Shown piece by piece: positions 27,130 to 34,238 of a stretch of DNA of 64,000 nt. A model generated the notes under the pieces. It saw only the letters and a program-made list of their open reading frames with translations. It did not search any database and had not been told where the DNA came from. A program made the translations under genes and the position numbers. This DNA comes from JACKII01 sp041687435 (GTDB lineage Bacteria; Pseudomonadota; Alphaproteobacteria; Bin95). Location of the stretch: positions 3,532 to 67,531 of the forward strand of contig JAWLBX010000019.1 in assembly GCA_041687435.1 (NCBI GenBank), written 5' to 3'. The stretch's first letter is position 1. Every line of letters starts with the position of its first letter.

Positions 27130-28083
27130 ATGTCCTCCAAAATTGCCATCGTCGGCACCGGCCTTGTGGGCCGGGCCTGGTCCATCGTCTTTGCCCGGGC
27201 GGGCCATAACGTCGAAATCTTCGATCCGATGGACGGCGCCTCGGAAAAAGCGCTCGAACTGATTGGGCAGAACCTGCCAGCGCTCGCCGACGCCGACATG
27301 TTGCGGGGTGAGGCGCCGGCAGCCGTCCTGTCCCGCATCCGACGCGCCGACAGCCTGGAGCAAGTGCTAGCCGATGCCGTACACTGCCAGGAAAGTGCGC
27401 CGGAGCGGGTGGAAGTGAAGGCGGCGCTCTACAAGGATCTGGACCGGATTGCCGCGCCCGAAACCGTGCTGGCGAGTTCGACCAGCGGTATTCCGGCCTC
27501 GCAGTTCTCGAAGGGCCTCGAAGGCCAGCGCCGCGTACTGGTGGCGCACCCGATCAACCCGCCGCACATAATCCCGCTGGTGGAGATCGTACCCGCACCC
27601 TGGACCGATCCGGCCATTGTCCAGCAAACGCGCGAGTTGATGGCCGCGGTCGGCCAAAGCCCGATCAGCACGACGCGCGAGATCAACGGCTTCATCGTCA
27701 ACCGCCTGCAAGGCGCGCTGCTGGCCGAGGCGTTCCGACTGGTCGAGGATGGCGTCTGTTCGGTGGCGGATGTGGATGCGGCAGTTGCGGACGGGCTCGG
27801 CCTGCGCTGGTCGCTCATCGGGCCGTTCGAAACCATCGACCTGAACTCAGGCAAGGGCGTGCCCGGCTATTGCGACATGCTGGGCCAACTCTACTATGAT
27901 CTGGCGAAGGAACAGGCAGACCCACGCGAGTGGACGCCCGAACTGGTTGCCAAGATTGACGAACAACGCCGGGCCGCGCTGCCGCTCGGCAAGCACCAGG
28001 CGCGGCAGAACTGGCGCGACAAGCGGCTCGCCGCTCTGGTTGCGCACAAAAGACAACAGGCGAAGAAGGACGAAACCCCATGA
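27130..28083 (+). CDS. 3-hydroxyacyl-CoA dehydrogenase / lambda-crystallin-like dehydrogenase
   Basis: A 317-residue NAD-dependent dehydrogenase. The Rossmann motif is IAIVGTGLVGRAWSIVFARAG, the catalytic segment is VLVAHPINPPHIIPLVEIVPAP, and GFIVNRLQGALLAEAFRLVEDG is in the dimerisation part. This matches the 3HCDH family members that act on L-gulonate, carnitine or hydroxyacids rather than on fatty acyl-CoA specifically. The ATG at 27130 starts the homology. Its stop overlaps the next start as ATGA, so the two are translationally coupled. Confidence 0.88.
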   Translation: MSSKIAIVGTGLVGRAWSIVFARAGHNVEIFDPMDGASEKALELIGQNLPALADADMLRGEAPAAVLSRIRRADSLEQVLADAVHCQESAPERVEVKAALYKDLDRIAAPETVLASSTSGIPASQFSKGLEGQRRVLVAHPINPPHIIPLVEIVPAPWTDPAIVQQTRELMAAVGQSPISTTREINGFIVNRLQGALLAEAFRLVEDGVCSVADVDAAVADGLGLRWSLIGPFETIDLNSGKGVPGYCDMLGQLYYDLAKEQADPREWTPELVAKIDEQRRAALPLGKHQARQNWRDKRLAALVAHKRQQAKKDETP

Positions 28084-29135
28084 CAGACTCCCCCATCCGC
28101 ATCGGCCTGATTGGCGCCGGCGGTAATGTCCGGTCCCGGCATATTCCAGGATTCCGGGCGCAATCCAATGTCGAGATCGTGGCGGTCGCGAACCGCACTC
28201 GCGCTTCCGGCCAGGCCATTGCCGATGAATTCGGCATCCCCAAGGTTTACGACACTTGGCAGGAAGTCCTGGCGGATTCGAACGTGGATGCGGTCTGCAT
28301 CGGCACCTGGCCCTACATGCACCGCACGCTAACCATCGCCGCACTCGAAGCCGGAAAGCACGTGATGTGCGAGGCACGCATGGCAATGAATCTGGTGGAA
28401 GGGCAGGCCATGCTGGCGGCCTCGCGCCAGCGGCCGGACCTGATTGCGCAGATCGTACCGGCGCCGCACACGCTGGCCTTCGACCGCACCATTCAGGAAA
28501 TGGTGGCGGGCGGCCAGATCGGCGACCTGATCGCCGTAGACGCCCGTATCGCTGCTGCCCGCGCCTTTCCGGATGCGAGCGCCCCCGTGCACTGGCGGCA
28601 CAACCGCGACCTGTCCGGCAACAATGTCATGAACATGGGCATTTGGTACGAGGCGATGACGCGCTGGGTTGGCCAGATGAAAACCATCATGGCCGTCGGC
28701 CAAAGCGTCGTGAAACACCGCCTGGATGCGGATGGCAATCGCGTCGCCATGCGTATTCCCGACCATGTGGACGTGATCGGCCAGATGGAGCAAGGCGGCC
28801 AGATGCGTTTCTGCGTGTCGAGCGTGGCCGGGCACATGCCCTCGCTCGCGGATGTTCACCTTTTCGGCACCGAAGGCACGATCCGCCTGCACCAGCCGGT
28901 TGGCGGCGAGATGGCGCTGTTTGCCGGCAAGCGTGGCGATGAAGACCTCTCCCCTGTTGCCATCGACCCAGCGAAGAAGGGCGGCTGGCGGGTGGAAGAA
29001 GAGTTCATCAACGCCATCCGCGGCAACGAACCAATCACGCACACCGATTTTGTCACCGGATGCAAATATATGGAATGGACCGACGCCGTAACCATGTCCT
29101 TGCGCCAGGGCCGGGCCGTGATACTGCCACTCTGA
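28080..29135 (+). CDS. Gfo/Idh/MocA family NAD(P)-dependent oxidoreductase
   Basis: A 351-residue sugar/inositol-type dehydrogenase. The N-terminal Rossmann motif is IGLIGAGGNVRSRHIPGF, with VDAVCIGTWPYMHRTLTIAALEAGKHVMCEARMA in the cofactor domain and a C-terminal alpha/beta substrate domain. The usual EKP motif is EAR here, a recognised variation but one that removes the common Lys. It shares an ATGA overlap with the upstream dehydrogenase gene, so both are likely steps of one pathway. Confidence 0.88.
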   Translation: MTDSPIRIGLIGAGGNVRSRHIPGFRAQSNVEIVAVANRTRASGQAIADEFGIPKVYDTWQEVLADSNVDAVCIGTWPYMHRTLTIAALEAGKHVMCEARMAMNLVEGQAMLAASRQRPDLIAQIVPAPHTLAFDRTIQEMVAGGQIGDLIAVDARIAAARAFPDASAPVHWRHNRDLSGNNVMNMGIWYEAMTRWVGQMKTIMAVGQSVVKHRLDADGNRVAMRIPDHVDVIGQMEQGGQMRFCVSSVAGHMPSLADVHLFGTEGTIRLHQPVGGEMALFAGKRGDEDLSPVAIDPAKKGGWRVEEEFINAIRGNEPITHTDFVTGCKYMEWTDAVTMSLRQGRAVILPL

Positions 29136-29161
29136 CGGCACCCGCCGCGCGTCATCCTGAC

Positions 29162-29184
29162 GCCGCCCCGGCATTTGGGGCGGC
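29162..29184 (+). terminator. Hairpin after Gfo/Idh gene
   Basis: GCCGCCCC (29162-29169) pairs with GGGGCGGC (29177-29184) around a 7-nt loop, 27 nt after the stop codon. The T tract is poor, so it could be a weak terminator. Confidence 0.5.
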
Positions 29185-29198
29185 AGGCTTGACTGCGC

Positions 29199-29212
29199 TT
29201 GATATAGATCAA
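29199..29212 (+). promoter_or_regulatory. FNR/FixK-type box upstream of the flavin monooxygenase
   Basis: TTGAT-ATAG-ATCAA is a perfect match to the Fnr/FixK consensus TTGAT-N4-ATCAA. It lies 76 nt before the monooxygenase start codon. A -10-like GATAGT sits at 29239-29244, about 30 nt downstream, which would place the box near position -45. Confidence 0.65.
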
Positions 29213-29287
29213 AGGTATTATAAAGGCATTGCGCTTGTGATAGTCTTTAGTCGCACGAGTGAATAAGCGTTAGAGGGAGAAACCTCG

Positions 29288-30928
29288 ATGGACACGGCAA
29301 CCGCAACCAAACCGGACGCCCGCTCCGCCGCTAGGTTGGACTATGACACCATCATCATCGGCGCCGGACTCTCCGGCATGTACCAACTCTATCGCCTGCG
29401 CAATCAAGGCCAGAAAGTGCGCGTGTTCGAGATGGGCACCGGTGTTGGCGGCACGTGGTACTGGAACCGCTACCCCGGTGCACGCTTTGATTCCGAGAGC
29501 TATTCTTACGGCTATTCCTGGAGCCAGGAAGTGCTGGATGAATGGGACTGGACCGAGCATTTCGCGCCGCAGCCGGAGACGGAACGCTACTGCAACTTTG
29601 TCGCCGACAAGTTCGACCTGCGCAAGGATATCCAGTTCTCCGCCCGCGTGAAGGCGGCGCACTATCAGGAGGGCTCCCGCTCGTGGAAGATCACGCTGGA
29701 TGACGACAGCGTTCACACGTCGCGCTGGCTGGTGACGGCGGTCGGCCCACTCTCCGCTCCGGTGTTCCCACGCGTTCCGGGCCGCGACACCTACAAGGGC
29801 GAAGCCTATCACACGGGCCTTTGGCCAAAACACGACGTGACCTTCGCGGGCAAACGCGTCGCCGTCATCGGCACGGGCGCGACCGGCGTGCAGGCAATCA
29901 CGGAAATCGCCAAGACAGCCAAGCACCTGACGGTGTTCCAGCGCCGCCCGAACTGGTGCAAGCCGTTGCGCAACAAACCCATTTCCAAGGCAGAGATGGA
30001 GGATATCAAGCAGCAATACGATGAGATTTTCCGCAAATGCCAGGAAAGCGCCACCTGCTTCCTGCACAGCCCCGACAAACGCAACACGTTCGACGTCTCG
30101 CCAGAAGAGCGCGAGGCGTTCTGGGAACACCAGTACAACGAACCAGGCTTCTCCATGTGGGTTGGCGGCTTCAAGGATATGATGACGAACAGCGCGGCCA
30201 ACCAGGCGGTGTCCGAGTTCGTTGCGGCGAAGATCCGCCAGCGGGTCAACGATCCGGAAGTTGCCGAACTGCTGATCCCCGACGACCACGGCTTCGGCAC
30301 GCGCCGGGTGCCACAGGAAAGCGGCTATTACGAGGTCTACAACCAGGACAATGTCGATCTCGTCAGCATCCTGAAAACCCCGATTGAGGAAATCACGGAA
30401 AAGGGCCTGCGCACGTCGGAACGCGATTACGAGTTCGACATGATCGTCTACGCTACCGGTTTCGACGCGATCACCGGCAGCCTGGACCGTATCGATATCC
30501 GCGGCGAGAACGAACAGAAGTTGAAGGACAAGTGGAACGGTGGGCCAAAGACGTTTGTCGGCGTGATGGTCGTCGGCTTTCCCAACATGTTCATGCTGGT
30601 CGGCCCGCACACAGCACTTGGCAATATCCCCCGCTCTATCGAATACAATGTGGAATGGGTCGATGACCTGATCGGCTATCTGGAAACAAACGGCTACACC
30701 TACGCCAATCCAACCCAGGCGGCCGAGGATCATTGGACCGAAACCGTTGTCAAATCGAACGAGGGGCTGCTGTCGGCCGAGGTGGATAGCTGGATGACCG
30801 GCGTCAACCAGAACGTCGAGGGCAAGCAGCAACGCATTATCGCCCGCTACAGCGGCACGGCCCCGGCCTATCGCGAATACTGCGACCAGGTATCCGCCAA
30901 CAGCTATACCGGTATCGAAACCGACTAG
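29288..30928 (+). CDS. Flavin-containing monooxygenase, Baeyer-Villiger type
   Basis: A 546-residue class B flavoprotein monooxygenase. FAD binding is at IIIGAGLSGMYQLYRL (about 22-38), NADPH binding at VAVIGTGATGVQA (about 191-203), and the Baeyer-Villiger fingerprint FxGxxxHxxxW appears as YKGEAYHTGLWP (169-180) with Tyr for Phe. These enzymes use NADPH and oxygen to insert an oxygen next to a ketone. An FNR/FixK-type box lies upstream, and a strong terminator follows, so it is a single-gene transcript. Confidence 0.93.
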   Translation: MDTATATKPDARSAARLDYDTIIIGAGLSGMYQLYRLRNQGQKVRVFEMGTGVGGTWYWNRYPGARFDSESYSYGYSWSQEVLDEWDWTEHFAPQPETERYCNFVADKFDLRKDIQFSARVKAAHYQEGSRSWKITLDDDSVHTSRWLVTAVGPLSAPVFPRVPGRDTYKGEAYHTGLWPKHDVTFAGKRVAVIGTGATGVQAITEIAKTAKHLTVFQRRPNWCKPLRNKPISKAEMEDIKQQYDEIFRKCQESATCFLHSPDKRNTFDVSPEEREAFWEHQYNEPGFSMWVGGFKDMMTNSAANQAVSEFVAAKIRQRVNDPEVAELLIPDDHGFGTRRVPQESGYYEVYNQDNVDLVSILKTPIEEITEKGLRTSERDYEFDMIVYATGFDAITGSLDRIDIRGENEQKLKDKWNGGPKTFVGVMVVGFPNMFMLVGPHTALGNIPRSIEYNVEWVDDLIGYLETNGYTYANPTQAAEDHWTETVVKSNEGLLSAEVDSWMTGVNQNVEGKQQRIIARYSGTAPAYREYCDQVSANSYTGIETD

Positions 30929-30933
30929 GGATT

Positions 30934-30958
30934 GGGGAGGCTCGCTGCCTCCCCTTTT
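30934..30958 (+). terminator. Rho-independent terminator after the monooxygenase
   Basis: GGGGAGGC (30934-30941) pairs perfectly with GCCTCCCC (30947-30954), followed by TTTT. Confidence 0.9.
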
Positions 30959-30995
30959 CCTTTGCGCATCCCCCGCCGCCTCAGGAGCCCCAGTC

Positions 30996-31403
30996 ATGCC
31001 GAAACTCCGCCACATCGCCATCACCGTGCCCGATCTGGAAGCGGCGGCGAAGTTTTACGAACAATCCTTTGGCATGACCCGATCGATGGAATCGCCCATC
31101 GCCATTCTGCTGACCGACGGCGTCGTCAGCTTGGCCATTCTGAAGTTCAAGACCGACGAACAGGCGGGCGACGAACGCGGCAAGGACTTTCACGGCCTGC
31201 ACCATATCGGCTTTGTCGATGACGACCTCGACGGCATGACCAAAACGATCAAGGCAAACGGCGGCAGCTATCACATGCGCCTGCCCAACACCAAGGAGGG
31301 CGCAACGGAAGTGAAATTCCGAGACCCGAATGGGGTGGTGTTCGACATTGTCGACAGCGGCTATGCCCAGCGCGCCTGGGGCCTGAAACTGCAAGACGGC
31401 TGA
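30996..31403 (+). CDS. VOC family protein (glyoxalase/bleomycin resistance fold)
   Basis: A 135-residue single VOC domain with paired beta-alpha-beta repeats: KLRHIAITVPDLEAAAKFYEQSFG and HGLHHIGFVDDDLDGM. Probable metal ligands are H7, H in LHHIGFV, and the Asp/Glu positions near the C-terminus (VVFDIVDS). It may be an isomerase, lyase or dioxygenase. It follows the monooxygenase after a terminator, so it is expected to have its own promoter. Confidence 0.82.
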   Translation: MPKLRHIAITVPDLEAAAKFYEQSFGMTRSMESPIAILLTDGVVSLAILKFKTDEQAGDERGKDFHGLHHIGFVDDDLDGMTKTIKANGGSYHMRLPNTKEGATEVKFRDPNGVVFDIVDSGYAQRAWGLKLQDG

Positions 31404-31483
31404 AAAACCACCGGCAAGACCGCAAAAAACAGCCCCGGAGTTCCCTCCAGGGCCGCTGTTCGTAGCTGCAATCCGCCGCGGGA

Positions 31484-32071
31484 TCAGGCCGTGCCGAGCA
31501 AGGCCTTGCGGAACACGGTCTTGGTGTAGTTCGCGTCCAGCGAGCGGTTGATCACCGGCGGCGGGCCATCGTTCACCTTCAGGTGGACGAAGAAGGTGGC
31601 ATTGCCGCCCTTCACCATCGCCGCCGCATCGTCGATCTGGCTTTCGTCAGCGACCGTGCGCACCTGCTTGATGCCGGCACCGGATGCCATCACGCCCAGG
31701 TCGGTCGTATGGCCCGTGTGCGAGACCTGGTTGCCGGTCTCGCCATAATGGCCGTTATCGACGCAGATAATGCCCAGGTTCGGCGGGTTCATCACCGCAA
31801 CGGTCGCCAGCGCGCCGACATTCATCAGCAATTCGCCGTCGCCGGTTACCACCAGCACGCGCTTGTCGGGCTGCGCCAACGCCAGACCAAGGCCCATGGC
31901 GACCGCGCCGCCCATGGCGCCGGCCATGGTGTAATAGTTCGCCCCTTCGGCACCGCACAGGCTTGCGACATCGCGGGCGGTACCGGCCAGGCCGGTGACG
32001 ATCAGGTATTCGTCGGCATTCTGGATCAGCCGCGGAATGACCTCTTTACGGTCGAGTACAAAATCGGACAT
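31484..32071 (-). CDS. TPP-dependent decarboxylase, beta (TPP-binding) subunit, sulfopyruvate/phosphonopyruvate decarboxylase-like
   Basis: A 195-residue protein corresponding to the pyrophosphate-binding half of a TPP enzyme. The TPP motif is GDGELLMN followed after a helix by CVDNGHYGETG. Size and split organisation match ComE, the beta subunit of sulfopyruvate decarboxylase, and phosphonopyruvate decarboxylase halves. Its partner is encoded 17 nt upstream. The exact acid substrate is not established. Confidence 0.82.
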   Translation of the reverse strand: MSDFVLDRKEVIPRLIQNADEYLIVTGLAGTARDVASLCGAEGANYYTMAGAMGGAVAMGLGLALAQPDKRVLVVTGDGELLMNVGALATVAVMNPPNLGIICVDNGHYGETGNQVSHTGHTTDLGVMASGAGIKQVRTVADESQIDDAAAMVKGGNATFFVHLKVNDGPPPVINRSLDANYTKTVFRKALLGTA

Positions 32072-32087
32072 GAAAATGGCCTTTCTC

Positions 32088-32630
32088 TTAGCCGAATTTC
32101 TTCGCGCCGAGCAATTTCTGGCTCAGCAGCACGGCAACGGATTCCTGGCTCTGGAACGCCATGGTCAGCCCCGCCTCGACCGTCGGGATCACCTCCTCCG
32201 GCGTGTCGACCCGCAGGCAGACGACATCACAGGCTTCCAGCACCGGCTGCACGGACTTGCCCATTGGCATCTGCCAGGGATTGCCCTCGCCAAAATCGCC
32301 GCGCATGGACAGGATGGTCAGGAACGGGAACTTGCCGAGGCGCGGCAGGCTCAGCATGTTGATGCAGTTGCCCGCGCCGGAGGATTGCATCAGCAGCACA
32401 TGCTTCTGCCCGCCCAAATGGGCACCGGCCGCCATGGCGACGCCCTCCTCCTCCGAGGTCAGCGGAACCGAATGCACATCCGGATCGGCGAGCGACAGGT
32501 TGATCAGCACCTTGTGCCCGGCATCGGGCACGTAGGAAAACTGGGTAATCCCAGCGTCTTTGAGGAGCTTGTACAGCTCGTAAGGCCAAGTCGGTTCGCC
32601 GGGGGGCGGCGCGGGAATCTCAAACGGCAT
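32088..32630 (-). CDS. TPP-dependent decarboxylase, alpha (pyrimidine-binding) subunit, sulfopyruvate decarboxylase-like
   Basis: A 180-residue N-terminal TPP enzyme half. The conserved cofactor-activating Glu is in LTSEEEGVAMAAGAHLGG, and QSSGAGNCINML follows, close to the ComD pattern of sulfopyruvate decarboxylases. It needs the beta subunit encoded just downstream. The pair is on the minus strand, converging on the VOC gene. Confidence 0.82.
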   Translation of the reverse strand: MPFEIPAPPPGEPTWPYELYKLLKDAGITQFSYVPDAGHKVLINLSLADPDVHSVPLTSEEEGVAMAAGAHLGGQKHVLLMQSSGAGNCINMLSLPRLGKFPFLTILSMRGDFGEGNPWQMPMGKSVQPVLEACDVVCLRVDTPEEVIPTVEAGLTMAFQSQESVAVLLSQKLLGAKKFG

Positions 32631-32809
32631 TCATGCCTCGCAAGTCTGGTTCTGGGCGTTATTCGTCACGCGGTCCATCCGCGCATCAGGCTTTCTAGCA
32701 AGTCGCGACGGCCTTGCTAAGCCCTGTTTTGCGGCAGATCCAGATGACCGAACAAGGCTCAATTGTTCCCTTGCGGATTCATGAAGAGGCATCCATCATT
32801 GTATTCGTG

Positions 32810-32837
32810 GTTGACGCTCAAATTTCTTACCGTAATA
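32810..32837 (+). promoter_or_regulatory. Sigma70-type promoter for the TM2 gene
   Basis: TTGACG (32810-32815), 16 nt spacer and TAATAC (32832-32837) lie in an AT-rich stretch 47-74 nt upstream of the start codon. An alternative -10 is TACTAT at 32835-32840. Confidence 0.6.
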
Positions 32838-32883
32838 CTATTTTTACTAAGGCGCTGAAACACCAAATATCCGGGGCCATCCA

Positions 32884-33225
32884 ATGAATGATCGTCTAGA
32901 ACTCAATACCAACTCCCAGAACGAGACCATCAGCAGGGATACACGCGCACAACTTTTATATGATGCGCAAAAAAAATCTATATTGATATCATATATTCTA
33001 TGGTTTTTCTTTGGGTGGCTGGGCGCACACCGGTTTTATCTCGGCAAGATAAAAACCGGTTTGTTGCTTTTGGCTCTTTCCCTCATAACTTTCCTTTTTG
33101 GCGTGATCACGCTAGGATTCGGGGCCTTTTTGGCGTTGATCCCAGGCATATGGGTATTGGTGGATGCCTTTCTTATTCCGGGAATGGCCAGGGAAGCGAA
33201 CCAACGGTTGATTTCGCAGATGTAG
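32884..33225 (+). CDS. TM2 domain-containing membrane protein
   Basis: A 113-residue protein. After a 35-residue polar start, the TM2 domain shows AYLLWFFFGWLGAHRFYLG-like sequence (here ILWFFFGWLGAHRFYLGK), with the conserved GxHRFYLG, and a second transmembrane pair ending in LVDAFLIPGM. The function of bacterial TM2 proteins is unknown. The gene is strikingly AT-rich: the line from 32941 counts 17 G/C of 60. It has its own promoter. Confidence 0.88.
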   Translation: MNDRLELNTNSQNETISRDTRAQLLYDAQKKSILISYILWFFFGWLGAHRFYLGKIKTGLLLLALSLITFLFGVITLGFGAFLALIPGIWVLVDAFLIPGMAREANQRLISQM

Positions 33226-33365
33226 CATCCCGGCCGCTATTTCCGTTTGATGACAGGTTCGATATTTTTGGGTCGTGCCGCTGTCCCGGCGGTCTTTGTC
33301 CCATGAGAGCACTACCAATTCGAACACCCGACAGCTTCAAGCGCCCCAACAACTGAGCCCCATCC

Positions 33366-34154
33366 ATGACCGAACTCCTCGAAGCGCGTGACGGCGCCGT
33401 CGTCACCCTGACCCTGAGCCGACCGGAAAGCCTGAACGCGTTAACGCTTGGCATGCTGGATGGCTTGATGGAGGCCGTGGACCGATTGGACCGCGACGAT
33501 GGCGTTGGCTGCGTTGTGCTGACTGGCGCTGGCCGCGCCTTCTGTTCCGGCGGTGATGTCAAGAGCATGGCGCAAGGCAGCGAGGCCAAAGAAGGGTTTG
33601 ACGGCCGCGCCCGCAACCTGCGCCGCCGCATGGAAGTGAGCCGCATGATTCACGAGGCGGCAAAGCCCTGGGTCGCAGCCGTCCGGGGCCCCTGTGCCGG
33701 TGCCGGCCTGTCGTTGGCGCTGGCCTGCGATATGCGGGTGGCGAGCGAAACGGCGCGCTTCATCACGGCGTTTGCGAAGGTTGGCCTGTCCGGCGATTTC
33801 GGCGGCAGCTATTTCCTCACCCAATTGATCGGCACAGGGCGCGCCCGCGAACTGTATTTCACTGGGGGCGAGTTGAAGGCAGACGAGGCCCAGCGCCTGG
33901 GTGTCGCCAACCGCGTTATCGCGGACGACCGGCTGGATGCCGAAGCGGCGGCCTTCGCCGCACAACTGGCCGCCGGTCCGCGCCTGACCATCGAATACAT
34001 GAAAAAGAACATGAACGTCGCCGAACGCGGCGATCTTGGGCTTGCCCTGGATGCGGAGGCGATCCACCACGCCCGCACCGGCCAGACCGAGGATCATGCG
34101 GAGGCTGCCAAAGCCTTTGCCGAGAAGCGCAAACCCGTGTTCAAAGGCCGCTGA
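33366..34154 (+). CDS. Enoyl-CoA hydratase/isomerase family protein
   Basis: A 262-residue crotonase-fold enzyme. The CoA-binding and oxyanion segments are VVLTGAGRAFCSGGDVKSMA and AAVRGPCAGAGLSLALACDMRVA. The usual second catalytic Glu region reads GLSGDFGGSYFL, as in PaaG-like members, so hydration may use a different residue set. It lies 84 nt upstream of the methylmalonyl-CoA mutase small subunit on the same strand. Confidence 0.9.
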   Translation: MTELLEARDGAVVTLTLSRPESLNALTLGMLDGLMEAVDRLDRDDGVGCVVLTGAGRAFCSGGDVKSMAQGSEAKEGFDGRARNLRRRMEVSRMIHEAAKPWVAAVRGPCAGAGLSLALACDMRVASETARFITAFAKVGLSGDFGGSYFLTQLIGTGRARELYFTGGELKADEAQRLGVANRVIADDRLDAEAAAFAAQLAAGPRLTIEYMKKNMNVAERGDLGLALDAEAIHHARTGQTEDHAEAAKAFAEKRKPVFKGR

Positions 34155-34238
34155 CCGCGGGTCTGCTCTTGGCAAAGGCGGCTTTGGGCGACTATCACCA
34201 CAGCCAACACTGATTTTTGTCCAAGGACTCGCCCTGCC

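Noticed and set aside
29270..31024. A 584-codon minus-strand open frame
   Set aside because: It mirrors the flavin monooxygenase, which has clear FAD and NADPH motifs; the antisense product has none.
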